Assembly (NCBI GenBank): GCA_036490715.1
Contig: DASXDL010000017.1
Coordinates: forward strand, 1-64,000
Reading direction: 5' to 3'
Length of the DNA: 64,000 nt
Source: FEN-1191 sp036490715
GTDB lineage: Bacteria > Pseudomonadota > Gammaproteobacteria > Steroidobacterales > Steroidobacteraceae
Shown: piece after piece, positions 8,489-17,055 of the stretch
How positions within the stretch are numbered: the stretch's first letter is position 1
Layout of the letters: every line of letters begins with the position of its first letter
Position numbers and translations under genes: made by a program
The notes under the pieces: model-generated
What the model saw: only the letters and a program-made list of their open reading frames with translations
The model's database searches: none
Told to the model about the DNA's origin: nothing

Positions 8489-9073
8489 ATGCAGAAAATC
8501 GCAGCCGCGCAGCTGATGTCGCTGGAGCAGTACGCGCGCGAGCGTCCCGCGCTGCGCGCCGGCATGATCGAATATCGGCGCAGCCGCCAGCTGCGTGTCG
8601 GCGAGCACTGCTCGTGGAGCTTCGAGGATCGGCGTACGGTGCAGTACCAGGTGCAGGAGATGCTGCGCAGCGAGCGAATCTTCGAGTCCGATGCGATTGC
8701 CGAGGAGCTTGCCACCTACAACCCGCTGATCCCCGACGGCAGCAATCTCAAGGCCACGCTGATGATCGAGTACGAGGATCCGGCCGAGCGCGCACGCCGG
8801 CTGATGGAACTTCGCGGCTTCGAACGGCATTGCTGGATGCGGGTCGCGGGCTTCGAGCCGGTATATGCGATCGCCGACGAGGACCTGGTGCGCGAAAATG
8901 ACAGCAAAACGTCGGCGGTCCACTTCCTGCGCTTCGAATTTTCCGCGGCGATGATCGCGGCGGCCAGCAACGCCGGTGCGCTCGGCGCCGGCGTCGATCA
9001 CCCGAGCTATCGGCACGCGGTCGAGCCGCTGCCGGAGGGCCTGCGGCGCGCACTGCTCGCCGACTTCGTCTGA
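8489..9073 (+). CDS. DUF3501 family protein
   Basis: A 194-residue cytoplasmic protein of unknown function, third gene of the rubrerythrin operon. The ATG at 8489 gives the family-like beginning (MQKIAAAQLMSLEQYARERPALR). Conserved features seen are RTVQYQVQEMLRSERIF, LIPDGSNLKATLMIEY and VHFLRFEF, with no cysteines that would suggest a cofactor of its own. The frame is open further upstream, but that part overlaps the Fe-S gene. Its constant company with rubrerythrin and the CCG protein suggests a structural or regulatory part of one peroxide-detoxifying system; this is inference. Confidence 0.85.
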   Translation: MQKIAAAQLMSLEQYARERPALRAGMIEYRRSRQLRVGEHCSWSFEDRRTVQYQVQEMLRSERIFESDAIAEELATYNPLIPDGSNLKATLMIEYEDPAERARRLMELRGFERHCWMRVAGFEPVYAIADEDLVRENDSKTSAVHFLRFEFSAAMIAAASNAGALGAGVDHPSYRHAVEPLPEGLRRALLADFV

Positions 9074-9122
9074 CTTGGCGCCCAGCCGGGCGCTGCGGGT
9101 CTGCTAGACTTCGCGACCAACG

Positions 9123-11015
9123 ATGGCCGAATCGTATACCGCATCCGACATTGAAGTTCTCAGCGGCCTGGACCCGGTGCGCCGGCGTCCGGGGATGTAT
9201 ACCGACACCACGCGGCCCAATCACCTGGCGCACGAAGTCATCGACAACAGCGTCGATGAGGCCATCGCCGGCTACTGCAAGAACATCGGCGTCACGCTCT
9301 ACAAGGACAACTCGCTCGAGGTCGAGGACGACGGCCGCGGCATGCCGATCGACATCCACCCGAAAGAGAAGGTCAGCGGCGTCGAACTCATCCTCACCCG
9401 CCTGCACGCCGGCAGCAAATTCACCGAAGGCTCCTATAAGTTCTCGGGCGGACTGCACGGCGTCGGCGTGTCGGTGGTCAACGCGCTGTCCAAGCACCTG
9501 GAGTGCTGGGTGCGCCGCGGCGGCAAGCAATACAACATCAGCTTTCGGGACGGGCGCGTGCATTCCAAGCTCGAGCCGGTCGGCGCGGTCGGTCAGCGCA
9601 ACACCGGCACCACGGTGCGTTTCTGGCCCGATCCGAAGTTCTTCGATTCCGACCGCTTCTCGGTGCCCGACATCAAGCGCGTGCTCAAGGCCAAGGCGGT
9701 GCTGTGTCCCGGGCTGCGCGTGCGCTTTCACGACGAGCAGACTGGAGAAAAAGAGGAGTGGTTCTACAGCGGTGATCTGGGCGCCTATCTGGTCGAGCAG
9801 CTGGGCAGCGCCGCGCGACTGCCGGCCGAGCCGATCACCGGCCGGCACGCATCCGAAGAGGATGTGGTCGAGTGGGCGCTGGTCTGGTCGCTCGATGTCC
9901 CGCAGCTGATCACCGAAAGCTACGTCAACCTGATTCCGACCACCGGCGGCGGCACGCACGTCAACGGCCTGCGCGCCGGTGTGGTCGAGGCAGTGCGCGA
10001 GTTCTGCGAGTTTCGCAATCTGTTGCCGCGCGGCATCAAGCTCACCGCCGAGGACATCTGGGATCGCGCCTGCTACGTGCTGTCGCTCAAGATCCGCGAT
10101 CCGCAGTTCGCCGGTCAGACCAAGGAGAAGCTCGGCTCGCGCGAAGCCGCCACACTGGTGGAGACCCACGCGCGCGACGCCGCGGCGCTGTGGCTCAATC
10201 AGCATCCGGACGCCGGCGAGCGCATCGCGCAGTTCGCAATCGAAAATGCGCAGGAGCGGCTGCGGGCGGCGGCGCGCGTGGTGCGCAAGCGCACCACCAA
10301 CGGTCCGGCGCTGCCCGGCAAGCTGGCCGACTGCAGCTCGCAGGATCCGGCGCGCTCGGAGCTGTTCCTGGTCGAGGGCGATTCGGCCGGCGGTTCAGCC
10401 AAGCAGGCGCGCGACCGCGAATTCCAGGCCATCATGCCGCTGCGCGGCAAGATCCTGAACACCTGGGAACTCGAGCCGGGCGAGATCGGCAGTTCGCAGG
10501 AGGTGCACGACATTGCCGTGGCGCTGGGCGTTGATCCGGGCTCGGCCGATATCTCGCAGCTGCGCTACCACAAGGTCTGCATCCTGGCGGACGCCGATTC
10601 CGACGGTCAGCACATCGCCACGCTGCTGTGCGCGCTGTTCCTGCGGCATTTCCGACCGCTGGTCAACGGCGGCCATATCTTCGTGGCGATGCCGCCGCTG
10701 TATCGCATCGATGCCGGCAAGCAGGTGCTGTACGCGCTCGATGACGACGAGCGCGACGCGACACTCAAGCGGCTGACCGAGGAGCGCGCCCGCATCAAGC
10801 CGGTGGTCACGCGCTTCAAGGGCCTGGGCGAGATGAATCCGCCGCAGCTGCGTGAGACCACGATCGATCCGCGCACCCGCCGGCTGGTGCAGCTCACGAT
10901 CGAGGCCAAGGATCAGACCGACAAGCTGATGGACATGCTGCTGGCCAAGAAGCGCGCCGCCGACCGGCGCGACTGGCTCGAGGCCAAGGGCAACACCGCC
11001 GAGGTGGTCGGCTGA
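9123..11015 (+). CDS. parE: DNA topoisomerase IV subunit B
   Basis: ATPase subunit of topoisomerase IV, which decatenates daughter chromosomes. The 630-residue protein shows the GHKL ATPase motifs EVIDNSVDEAIAGY, DDGRGMPIDIH and SGGLHGVGVSVVNALS. It also has the TOPRIM segment with LFLVEGDSAGGSAKQARDR and ILADADSDGQHI, and the C-terminal QLRETTIDP. The length and lack of a gyrase-type insertion favour ParE over GyrB, as does the adjacent parC. Its stop overlaps the parC start by one base (TGATG), implying coupled translation. Confidence 0.96.
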   Translation: MAESYTASDIEVLSGLDPVRRRPGMYTDTTRPNHLAHEVIDNSVDEAIAGYCKNIGVTLYKDNSLEVEDDGRGMPIDIHPKEKVSGVELILTRLHAGSKFTEGSYKFSGGLHGVGVSVVNALSKHLECWVRRGGKQYNISFRDGRVHSKLEPVGAVGQRNTGTTVRFWPDPKFFDSDRFSVPDIKRVLKAKAVLCPGLRVRFHDEQTGEKEEWFYSGDLGAYLVEQLGSAARLPAEPITGRHASEEDVVEWALVWSLDVPQLITESYVNLIPTTGGGTHVNGLRAGVVEAVREFCEFRNLLPRGIKLTAEDIWDRACYVLSLKIRDPQFAGQTKEKLGSREAATLVETHARDAAALWLNQHPDAGERIAQFAIENAQERLRAAARVVRKRTTNGPALPGKLADCSSQDPARSELFLVEGDSAGGSAKQARDREFQAIMPLRGKILNTWELEPGEIGSSQEVHDIAVALGVDPGSADISQLRYHKVCILADADSDGQHIATLLCALFLRHFRPLVNGGHIFVAMPPLYRIDAGKQVLYALDDDERDATLKRLTEERARIKPVVTRFKGLGEMNPPQLRETTIDPRTRRLVQLTIEAKDQTDKLMDMLLAKKRAADRRDWLEAKGNTAEVVG

Positions 11016-13270
11016 TGGCGCAGGCGCCGGTGGACTACCAGGGCATCGAGCGGCGTGCGCTCGGAGTGTTCACTGAGAAGGCCTACCTGGATTATTCGAT
11101 GTACGTGATCCTGGACCGTGCGCTGCCGGCGCTCGGTGACGGATTGAAGCCGGTGCAGCGCCGCATCGTCTACGCGATGAGCGAGCTGGGACTGTCGGCG
11201 GCCTCCAAGCACAAGAAGTCGGCGCGCACCGTCGGCGATGTGATCGGCAAGTTCCATCCGCATGGCGACTCGGCCTGCTACGAGGCCATGGTGCACATGG
11301 CACAGGCGTTCTCCTATCGCTATCCGATCGTCGACGGCCAGGGCAACTGGGGCTCGCCCGATGACCCGAAGTCGTTTGCGGCGATGCGCTACACCGAGGC
11401 CCGGCTGACCAATTATGCCGACGTGCTGCTGGCCGAACTGGCTGACGGCACGGTCGACTGGGCGCCCAACTTCGACGGCACGCTGGAGGAACCCTTGATG
11501 CTGCCGGCGCGGCTGCCGAACCTGCTGCTGAACGGCGGCTCCGGCATCGCGGTCGGCATGGCCACCGACATCCCGCCGCACAATCTCAGGGAGATCGCGG
11601 CGGCCTGCATTCACCTGCTGGATGAGCCCGAGGCCACCACCCGCGCGCTGCTCAAGCACGTCAAGGGCCCGGATCTGCCGACCGGCGGCGAGATCATCTC
11701 GCCGCGCACTGACCTGATCGAGTTCTATGACAAGGGCACCGGCGGCTACAAGGCACGCGCGGTCTGGGAGCAGGAGCCCGACAGCGGCCACGTGGTCATC
11801 ACCCAGCTGCCATTCCAGGTGTCCGGAAGCCGCGTGCTGGAGCAGATCGCGCAGCAGATCCGCGACAAGAAGCTGCCGATGGTCGAGGATGTGCGCGACG
11901 AATCCGATCACGAGAATCCGACCCGGCTGGTGATCGAGCCGCGCTCCAACCGGGTTGATGTCCAGCAGCTGATGGCACACCTGCTGGCGACCACGGATCT
12001 GGAGCGCAGCTACCGGGTCAATCTCAACGTGATCGGCATCGATGGCCGGCCGCGCGTCATGGGGCTGAAGGAGCTACTGACCGAATGGCTGGAGTTCCGA
12101 ACGCATACCGTGCGTCGCCGCCTGCAGCACCGGCTCGACAAGGTCGCGCGGCGCTTGCACATCCTCGACGGTCTGGCGATCGCCTATCTGAACCTGGATG
12201 AGGTGATCCGCATCATCCGTCGCGAGGATGAGCCCAAGCCGGTGCTGATCAAGCGCTTCAAGCTCTCGGACGAGCAGGCCGAGGCGATCCTCGAGACCAA
12301 GCTGCGTCATCTGGCCAAGCTCGAGGAGATGAAAATCCGCGACGAGCAGCGCGAATTGAAAGAGGAGCGCAGCCGGCTCGAGGAAATCCTGGGCAGCAAG
12401 GCCAAGCTCAAGAAGCTGCTGCGCGCGGAGATCTTCGAGGACGCCGAGGAGTTCGGTGACGAGCGGCGCACCCGCATCGTCGAGCGCGCCGCCGCCCAGG
12501 CGATCGATGAGAGCGAGCTGCTGGCGAACGAGCCGGTGACCGTGATGCTGTCCACTGGCGGCTGGGTGCGAACGGCCAAGGGCCACGACATCGATCCGCG
12601 CACGCTGTCATACAAAACCGGCGATGCGTTTCAGGCGGCCGCGCGCGGCCGCAGCACGCAACTGGCCGTGTTCATCGACAGCACCGGCCGCGCCTACAGC
12701 CTGCCGGCCCACAGCCTGCCCTCGGCCCGCGGCCAGGGCGAGCCGCTGTCGGGGCGGCTTGATCCGCCGGATGGCGCGCGCTTCGCCGGCGTGCTGTTGG
12801 GCGAGCCCGAGGATCTGTGGCTGCTGGTCACCGACGCCGGCTACGGTTTCAGCGTGCGGCTCAAGGAGCTGCACTCGCGCAATCGCGCCGGCAAGGCGGT
12901 GCTCAAGCTCAGCCCGGGTGCGCTGGTGCTGCCACCGGCGTCGATCCCGGCGATTGCCGAAGCGCACATCGCGCTGGTCAATTCCGAAGGCCGTCTGCTG
13001 CTGCTGCCGGCCAGCGAGGTGCCTGAGCTGGCGCGCGGCAAGGGCAACAAGCTGTTCGGCATTCCGACCAAGAAGGCCGAGTCGCGGCAGGAGACGCTGC
13101 TGGCGATGACCGTGCTGTCGGCTGCCCAGTCGCTGCTGGTGCGCTCGGGCGAGCGCCAGATGACGCTCAAGCCCGCCGACCTCAAGGACTACGTCGGTGC
13201 GCGCGCCCAGCGCGGTGCGCTGCTGCCGCGTGGCTGGCGCACGGTCGAGGCGATCCAGCCGGCCGACTGA
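11015..13270 (+). CDS. parC: DNA topoisomerase IV subunit A
   Basis: DNA-breaking subunit of topoisomerase IV. The 751-residue protein contains the quinolone-determining segment FHPHGDSACYEAMVHMAQ with Ser and Glu at the usual resistance positions unchanged. RYTEARL follows with the catalytic Tyr. The C-terminal half has the coiled-coil dimerisation segment and a shortened beta-pinwheel, as is normal for ParC compared with GyrA; no GyrA box is seen. It directly overlaps parE. The end abuts, base to base, the convergent oppF stop codon, leaving no intergenic terminator. Confidence 0.96.
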   Translation: MAQAPVDYQGIERRALGVFTEKAYLDYSMYVILDRALPALGDGLKPVQRRIVYAMSELGLSAASKHKKSARTVGDVIGKFHPHGDSACYEAMVHMAQAFSYRYPIVDGQGNWGSPDDPKSFAAMRYTEARLTNYADVLLAELADGTVDWAPNFDGTLEEPLMLPARLPNLLLNGGSGIAVGMATDIPPHNLREIAAACIHLLDEPEATTRALLKHVKGPDLPTGGEIISPRTDLIEFYDKGTGGYKARAVWEQEPDSGHVVITQLPFQVSGSRVLEQIAQQIRDKKLPMVEDVRDESDHENPTRLVIEPRSNRVDVQQLMAHLLATTDLERSYRVNLNVIGIDGRPRVMGLKELLTEWLEFRTHTVRRRLQHRLDKVARRLHILDGLAIAYLNLDEVIRIIRREDEPKPVLIKRFKLSDEQAEAILETKLRHLAKLEEMKIRDEQRELKEERSRLEEILGSKAKLKKLLRAEIFEDAEEFGDERRTRIVERAAAQAIDESELLANEPVTVMLSTGGWVRTAKGHDIDPRTLSYKTGDAFQAAARGRSTQLAVFIDSTGRAYSLPAHSLPSARGQGEPLSGRLDPPDGARFAGVLLGEPEDLWLLVTDAGYGFSVRLKELHSRNRAGKAVLKLSPGALVLPPASIPAIAEAHIALVNSEGRLLLLPASEVPELARGKGNKLFGIPTKKAESRQETLLAMTVLSAAQSLLVRSGERQMTLKPADLKDYVGARAQRGALLPRGWRTVEAIQPAD

Positions 13271-14266
13271 TCAGCCGACCACTTCCTCGGCGCGATGGCA
13301 AGCGACCAGGCTGTCGCCCACCGTTCGCAGCTTCGGCAGTTCGCGTGCACAGCGCTCGATCGCCAGCGGACAGCGGGTGCGAAACACGCAGCCCGAGGGC
13401 GCGGCCAGCGGCGAGGGAATCTCGCCCTCGAGCGGCAGCTTGCGGCGTGCTCGCGCCGCCACCGGGTCCGGAATCGGCGCTGCCTGCAGCAGCGCACGCG
13501 TGTACGGATGGTGCGCGGCGCTAAACAGCGCATCGCAGCTCGCCGTTTCCATGATGCGGCCCAGGTACAGCACCATCACCCGGTCGCAGCTGAAGCGCAC
13601 CGCCGCCAGATCGTGCGAGATGAACAGCAGCGATAGCCGCAACCGGCGCTGCAGATCCTTGAGCAGGTTGCTGATCTGCGATTTGATCGAGACGTCGAGC
13701 GCCGACAGCGGCTCGTCACACACCACCAGCTGCGGCTGAATGATTAGCGCGCGCGCGATGCCGATGCGCTGCGCCTGGCCGCCGGAGAACTCGTGCGGGT
13801 AGCGTTGCAGATGCTGCGCGCCCAGTCCGACCGCCTGCAGCATCTGCAGCACGCGTTCGCGGCGCGCAGCGGCGTCGAGCTGCGGGGCGAACACCCGCAG
13901 CGGCTCGGCGACGATCTCGCCGATGCTCATGCGCGGATCGAGCGCTGCCAGCGGGTCCTGGAAGATCAGCTGCAGATGCCGGCGCATCGCCTGCAGCGCC
14001 GCACCGGACAGTGCCAGCAGGTCGGTGCCTTGAAACAGCGCGCTGCCCGAGTCGGCCGGGATCAGCCGCAGCAGCGCGCGCGCGATGCTCGACTTGCCGC
14101 TGCCGGATTCGCCGACGATGCCGAGTGTTTCGCCCTGCGCCAGGTCGAAAGCGACGTCATGCACCGCCGGCAAGCGCGTGTGCCGACCACCGAATGCGAT
14201 TCGATAGCTGACGTGCAGACCGCGCACGCTCAGCCGCCCGCCGGATTCGCTGGCGGCGGCAATCAC
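13271..14266 (-). CDS. oppF: Oligopeptide ABC transporter ATP-binding protein, OppF type
   Basis: One of two ATPases powering peptide import; 331 residues. Walker A (GIVGESGSGKSSIARALL), the Q-loop (LQLIFQDPLAALDPRM), the ABC signature (HEFSGGQAQRIGIARAL) and Walker B (LVVCDEPLSALDVS) are all present. The C-terminal oligopeptide/dipeptide extension contains CVFRTRCPLAIERC, the Cys-rich segment found in Opp/Dpp ATPases. The GTG at 14266 overlaps the oppD stop (GTGA), so this start is preferred over the longer open frame. Last gene of the fimX-like/oppABCDF operon. Confidence 0.92.
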   Translation of the reverse strand: MIAAASESGGRLSVRGLHVSYRIAFGGRHTRLPAVHDVAFDLAQGETLGIVGESGSGKSSIARALLRLIPADSGSALFQGTDLLALSGAALQAMRRHLQLIFQDPLAALDPRMSIGEIVAEPLRVFAPQLDAAARRERVLQMLQAVGLGAQHLQRYPHEFSGGQAQRIGIARALIIQPQLVVCDEPLSALDVSIKSQISNLLKDLQRRLRLSLLFISHDLAAVRFSCDRVMVLYLGRIMETASCDALFSAAHHPYTRALLQAAPIPDPVAARARRKLPLEGEIPSPLAAPSGCVFRTRCPLAIERCARELPKLRTVGDSLVACHRAEEVVG

Positions 14267-15261
14267 GTCGCCGCGCCCCGCAGTCGTCCCAGCGCACCCT
14301 GGTAATGGCAGGCCTTGAAGTGATCGGCGCCGGCCTCGAGCAGCGCCGGGCTCAACGTCTCGCACACTGGCAGGCGATACAGGCAGCGCGGCGCAAACGC
14401 ACAGCCGGCGGGCAGGCGCGCCGGATCGGGCGGCGCGCCGCCGATGCTCGGCAGCTGCTGCGGCCGGGGCGCGTCGATGCGCGGGATCGATTGCTGCAGT
14501 GCTTCGGTGTAGGGATGGCGCGGATGCGCGAACAGTTCGAGCACCGGCGCCTGCTCGACGATGCGGCCGGCGTACATGACCGCGACCCGATCGACCGCCT
14601 CGGCAATCACGCCCAGGTCGTGGGTCACCAGCACGATCGCCGTGCCGGTGCGCGCGCGCAGTTCCTGGAACAGGCTCAGGATCTGGGCCTGTACCGTCAC
14701 GTCCAGAGCGGTGCTTGGCTCGTCGGCCAGCACGATCTCAGGTTCGGTGATCAGCGCAATCGCGATCATGACGCGCTGGCGCATGCCGCCGGACAACTCG
14801 TGCGGGTATTGGCGCAGGCGCCGCTCCGGATCCGGAATGTGCACTGCCTCGAGCATGCGCACGGCGCGCTCGCGGGCGGCGCGCTCGCTGAGCTTGCGGT
14901 GCACGCACAGTACCTCGCTGATCTGGCGGCCTATGCGCAGGTACGGGTTGAGCGCCGTCATCGGATCCTGAAACACCATCGAGATGCGATCGCCGCGCAC
15001 GCGATTGAGTGCGCCGGTGGGAAGGCCGAGCAACTCCTGGTCATGCAGGCGAATGCTGCCACGTACCTGGGCGCGGGCGCCGGTCAGTCCCAGGACCGAC
15101 AGCAGCAGCTGCGTCTTGCCCGAGCCGGATTCCCCGACGATGCCGAGGAACTCGCCGGCGCCGACCTGAAGGTCGAGCTCGCGCACCGCGTCGATGCAGC
15201 CGCGAGCGGATGGGTAGCTGACCGACAGGCCGCGGATCGTCAGCAGCGCAGCGCCTTGCAT
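14263..15261 (-). CDS. oppD: Oligopeptide ABC transporter ATP-binding protein, OppD type
   Basis: Second ATPase of the peptide importer; 332 residues. It shows Walker A (GIVGESGSGKTQLLLSVLG), Q-loop (RISMVFQDPMTALNPYLRIG), signature (HELSGGMRQRVMIAIALI), Walker B (IVLADEPSTALDVT) and the H-loop (VTHDLGVIAE). The C-terminal CAFAPRCLYRLPVC is the oligopeptide-transporter extension. It starts one base after the oppC stop and overlaps oppF, so the pair is made together. It differs from OppF in the signature motif (SGGM versus SGGQ), as is usual for OppD/OppF pairs. Confidence 0.93.
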   Translation of the reverse strand: MQGAALLTIRGLSVSYPSARGCIDAVRELDLQVGAGEFLGIVGESGSGKTQLLLSVLGLTGARAQVRGSIRLHDQELLGLPTGALNRVRGDRISMVFQDPMTALNPYLRIGRQISEVLCVHRKLSERAARERAVRMLEAVHIPDPERRLRQYPHELSGGMRQRVMIAIALITEPEIVLADEPSTALDVTVQAQILSLFQELRARTGTAIVLVTHDLGVIAEAVDRVAVMYAGRIVEQAPVLELFAHPRHPYTEALQQSIPRIDAPRPQQLPSIGGAPPDPARLPAGCAFAPRCLYRLPVCETLSPALLEAGADHFKACHYQGALGRLRGAAT

Positions 15262-15262
15262 G

Positions 15263-16132
15263 TCAGCCGTCCCGCGGGTCGAGCGCGTCGCGCAGACCGT
15301 CGCCCAGGTAGTTGAAGCAATAGATGATGGCGGCCAGGAACACCGCCGGGACGATCAGCAGATGCGGATGCGCCTGCATCTCCGAGGTGCCGTCCGCCAC
15401 CAGCGAGCCGAGCGAGGCCAGCGGCGACTGCACCCCGAGCCCGAGAAAGCTCAGGAACGCCTCGAACAGGATGACGCTTGGAATCGCCAGCGTTGCGTAC
15501 ACGATCACGATGCCGATCAGGTTGGGCACGATATGGCGGCCGATCATCGCCAGCCCGCGCACGCCCGATACGCGCGCGGCCTCAATGAACTCGCGCTGTT
15601 TCAGTGACAGCGTCTGGCCGCGCACGATGCGGGCGATGTCGAGCCACGATACCGCCCCGATCGCAAGAAAGATTAGCCACAGCTCGTGCCCGAACAGCAC
15701 CATCAGCACGATCACGAATGGCACGAACGGCACTGAATACAGCACGTCGACCGCGCGCATCATCAGCGTGTCGGTCAGACCACCGGCATAACCGGCGATC
15801 GCTCCCCAGGCGACTCCGATCAGCACGCTCACCAGGCTGGCCGCCAATCCGACCGCCAGCGATATGCGGCAGCCCCACATCACGCGCACCAGCAGGTCGC
15901 GCCCCAGCGGGTCGGTGCCAAGCAGATGGCCGCCCGCCAGCATCGGCGCGCGCGACAGCATCTCGAAATGTGGCGTGAAGTAGTCGTACGGCGAGATCAG
16001 CGGCAGCAGCAGGCAGGTGAGCGTGATTGCCGTAAGCAGTCCGGCGGCCGCCATCGTCATCGGCTGGGCGCGCAGGCGCACCAGGGCCTGGCTCCAGAAG
16101 CCCTCGACCACGCCGGTGTCGAGCGCGTTCAT
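15263..16132 (-). CDS. oppC: Oligopeptide ABC transporter permease, OppC type
   Basis: Inner-membrane permease subunit, 289 residues. It has the N-terminal OppC segment with one membrane helix (MAAAGLLTAITLTCLLLPLIS) and the family motif LLGTDPLGRDLLVRVMWGCR. The binding-protein-dependent transport domain follows with the EAA loop (EFIEAARVSGVRGLAMIGRH), which contacts the ATPases. The ATG at 16132 overlaps the oppB stop (ATGA) and is preferred to a start 12 codons upstream inside oppB. Confidence 0.93.
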   Translation of the reverse strand: MNALDTGVVEGFWSQALVRLRAQPMTMAAAGLLTAITLTCLLLPLISPYDYFTPHFEMLSRAPMLAGGHLLGTDPLGRDLLVRVMWGCRISLAVGLAASLVSVLIGVAWGAIAGYAGGLTDTLMMRAVDVLYSVPFVPFVIVLMVLFGHELWLIFLAIGAVSWLDIARIVRGQTLSLKQREFIEAARVSGVRGLAMIGRHIVPNLIGIVIVYATLAIPSVILFEAFLSFLGLGVQSPLASLGSLVADGTSEMQAHPHLLIVPAVFLAAIIYCFNYLGDGLRDALDPRDG

Positions 16133-17052
16133 TGCAGCCGTACCCGCGGATCGATCCAGGCGTAGCACAGGTCGGCCAGCAGATTGAAGGCGATGATCAG
16201 CGCGCCATAGATGACGGTGATGCCAAGCACCAGCGTGTAGTCGCGGTTCAATGCCGCGGTAATGAAATAGCGGCCGATGCCCGGTAACCCGAATACCTGT
16301 TCGACGACGATCGAACCGGTCAGCAGTCCGGCGATCGCGGGTCCAAGAAATGAGATCAGCGGAGTCAGCGTCGGCCGCAGCGCATGCCGCCAGATGACCA
16401 GCCGCGGCGGCAATCCCTTGGCGCGCGCGGTACGCATGTACGGGCTGTTGAGCACCTCGAGGGTGCTGGCGCGCATCAGGCGCGCGATGTAGGCGGTGTA
16501 GGGCAGCGCCAGCGACACGGCCGGCAGCAACAGGTGCGACAGCGAGCCGTGCACCCAGTCGCCGGATGGCAGCCAGTGCAGGTGGATCGCGAAGATCAAT
16601 ATCAGCAACGGCGCAGCCACGAACACCGGCGTCGAGATGCCGATCAGTGCCAGCGCCATGCTGCCGTAGTCGCTGCGCGTGCCCCGGTGCAGCGCGGCGT
16701 TGACGCCGATGGCGCAGCCGAAGGTCAGTGCCAGCGTGATCGCGCTCAGGCCGACGATCGCATCCACAGGCAGACCTTGGGCGACGATCTCGTTGACCGA
16801 GGTACTGCGGTACTGAAATGACGGCCCCAGGTCGCCGCGCGCCAGGTTGCCCAGGTAGCGCAGATATTGCTTGGGTAGCGACTCATCGAGGTGGTACTTG
16901 GCCTCGATGCTCTTCTGGATCTGCGGCAGGATGCGTTTGGCGGAATCGAACGGGCCACCGGGCGCCAGATGTAGCAGCAGGAACGCCAGTGTGGCGATGA
17001 CCAGCAACGTCGGCACGGCTCCGAGCAGCCGGCGCAGGGTGTAGCGCAGCAT
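16129..17052 (-). CDS. oppB: Oligopeptide ABC transporter permease, OppB type
   Basis: Inner-membrane permease partner of OppC; 307 residues. It begins MLRYTLRRLLGAVPTLLVIATLAFLL, the characteristic OppB/DppB first helix. LARGDLGPSFQYRSTSVNEI precedes the transport domain, and the EAA loop is MRTARAKGLPPRLVIWRHAL. GSIVVEQVFGLPGIG follows, a typical family motif near the C-terminus. It starts 3 bases after the oppA stop. Confidence 0.93.
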   Translation of the reverse strand: MLRYTLRRLLGAVPTLLVIATLAFLLLHLAPGGPFDSAKRILPQIQKSIEAKYHLDESLPKQYLRYLGNLARGDLGPSFQYRSTSVNEIVAQGLPVDAIVGLSAITLALTFGCAIGVNAALHRGTRSDYGSMALALIGISTPVFVAAPLLILIFAIHLHWLPSGDWVHGSLSHLLLPAVSLALPYTAYIARLMRASTLEVLNSPYMRTARAKGLPPRLVIWRHALRPTLTPLISFLGPAIAGLLTGSIVVEQVFGLPGIGRYFITAALNRDYTLVLGITVIYGALIIAFNLLADLCYAWIDPRVRLQ

Positions 17053-17055
17053 GGC

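Noticed and set aside
9123..13270. gyrB/gyrA instead of parE/parC
   Set aside because: Lengths of 630 and 751 residues, immediate adjacency with a one-base overlap, and no GyrB insertion or GyrA box fit topoisomerase IV.
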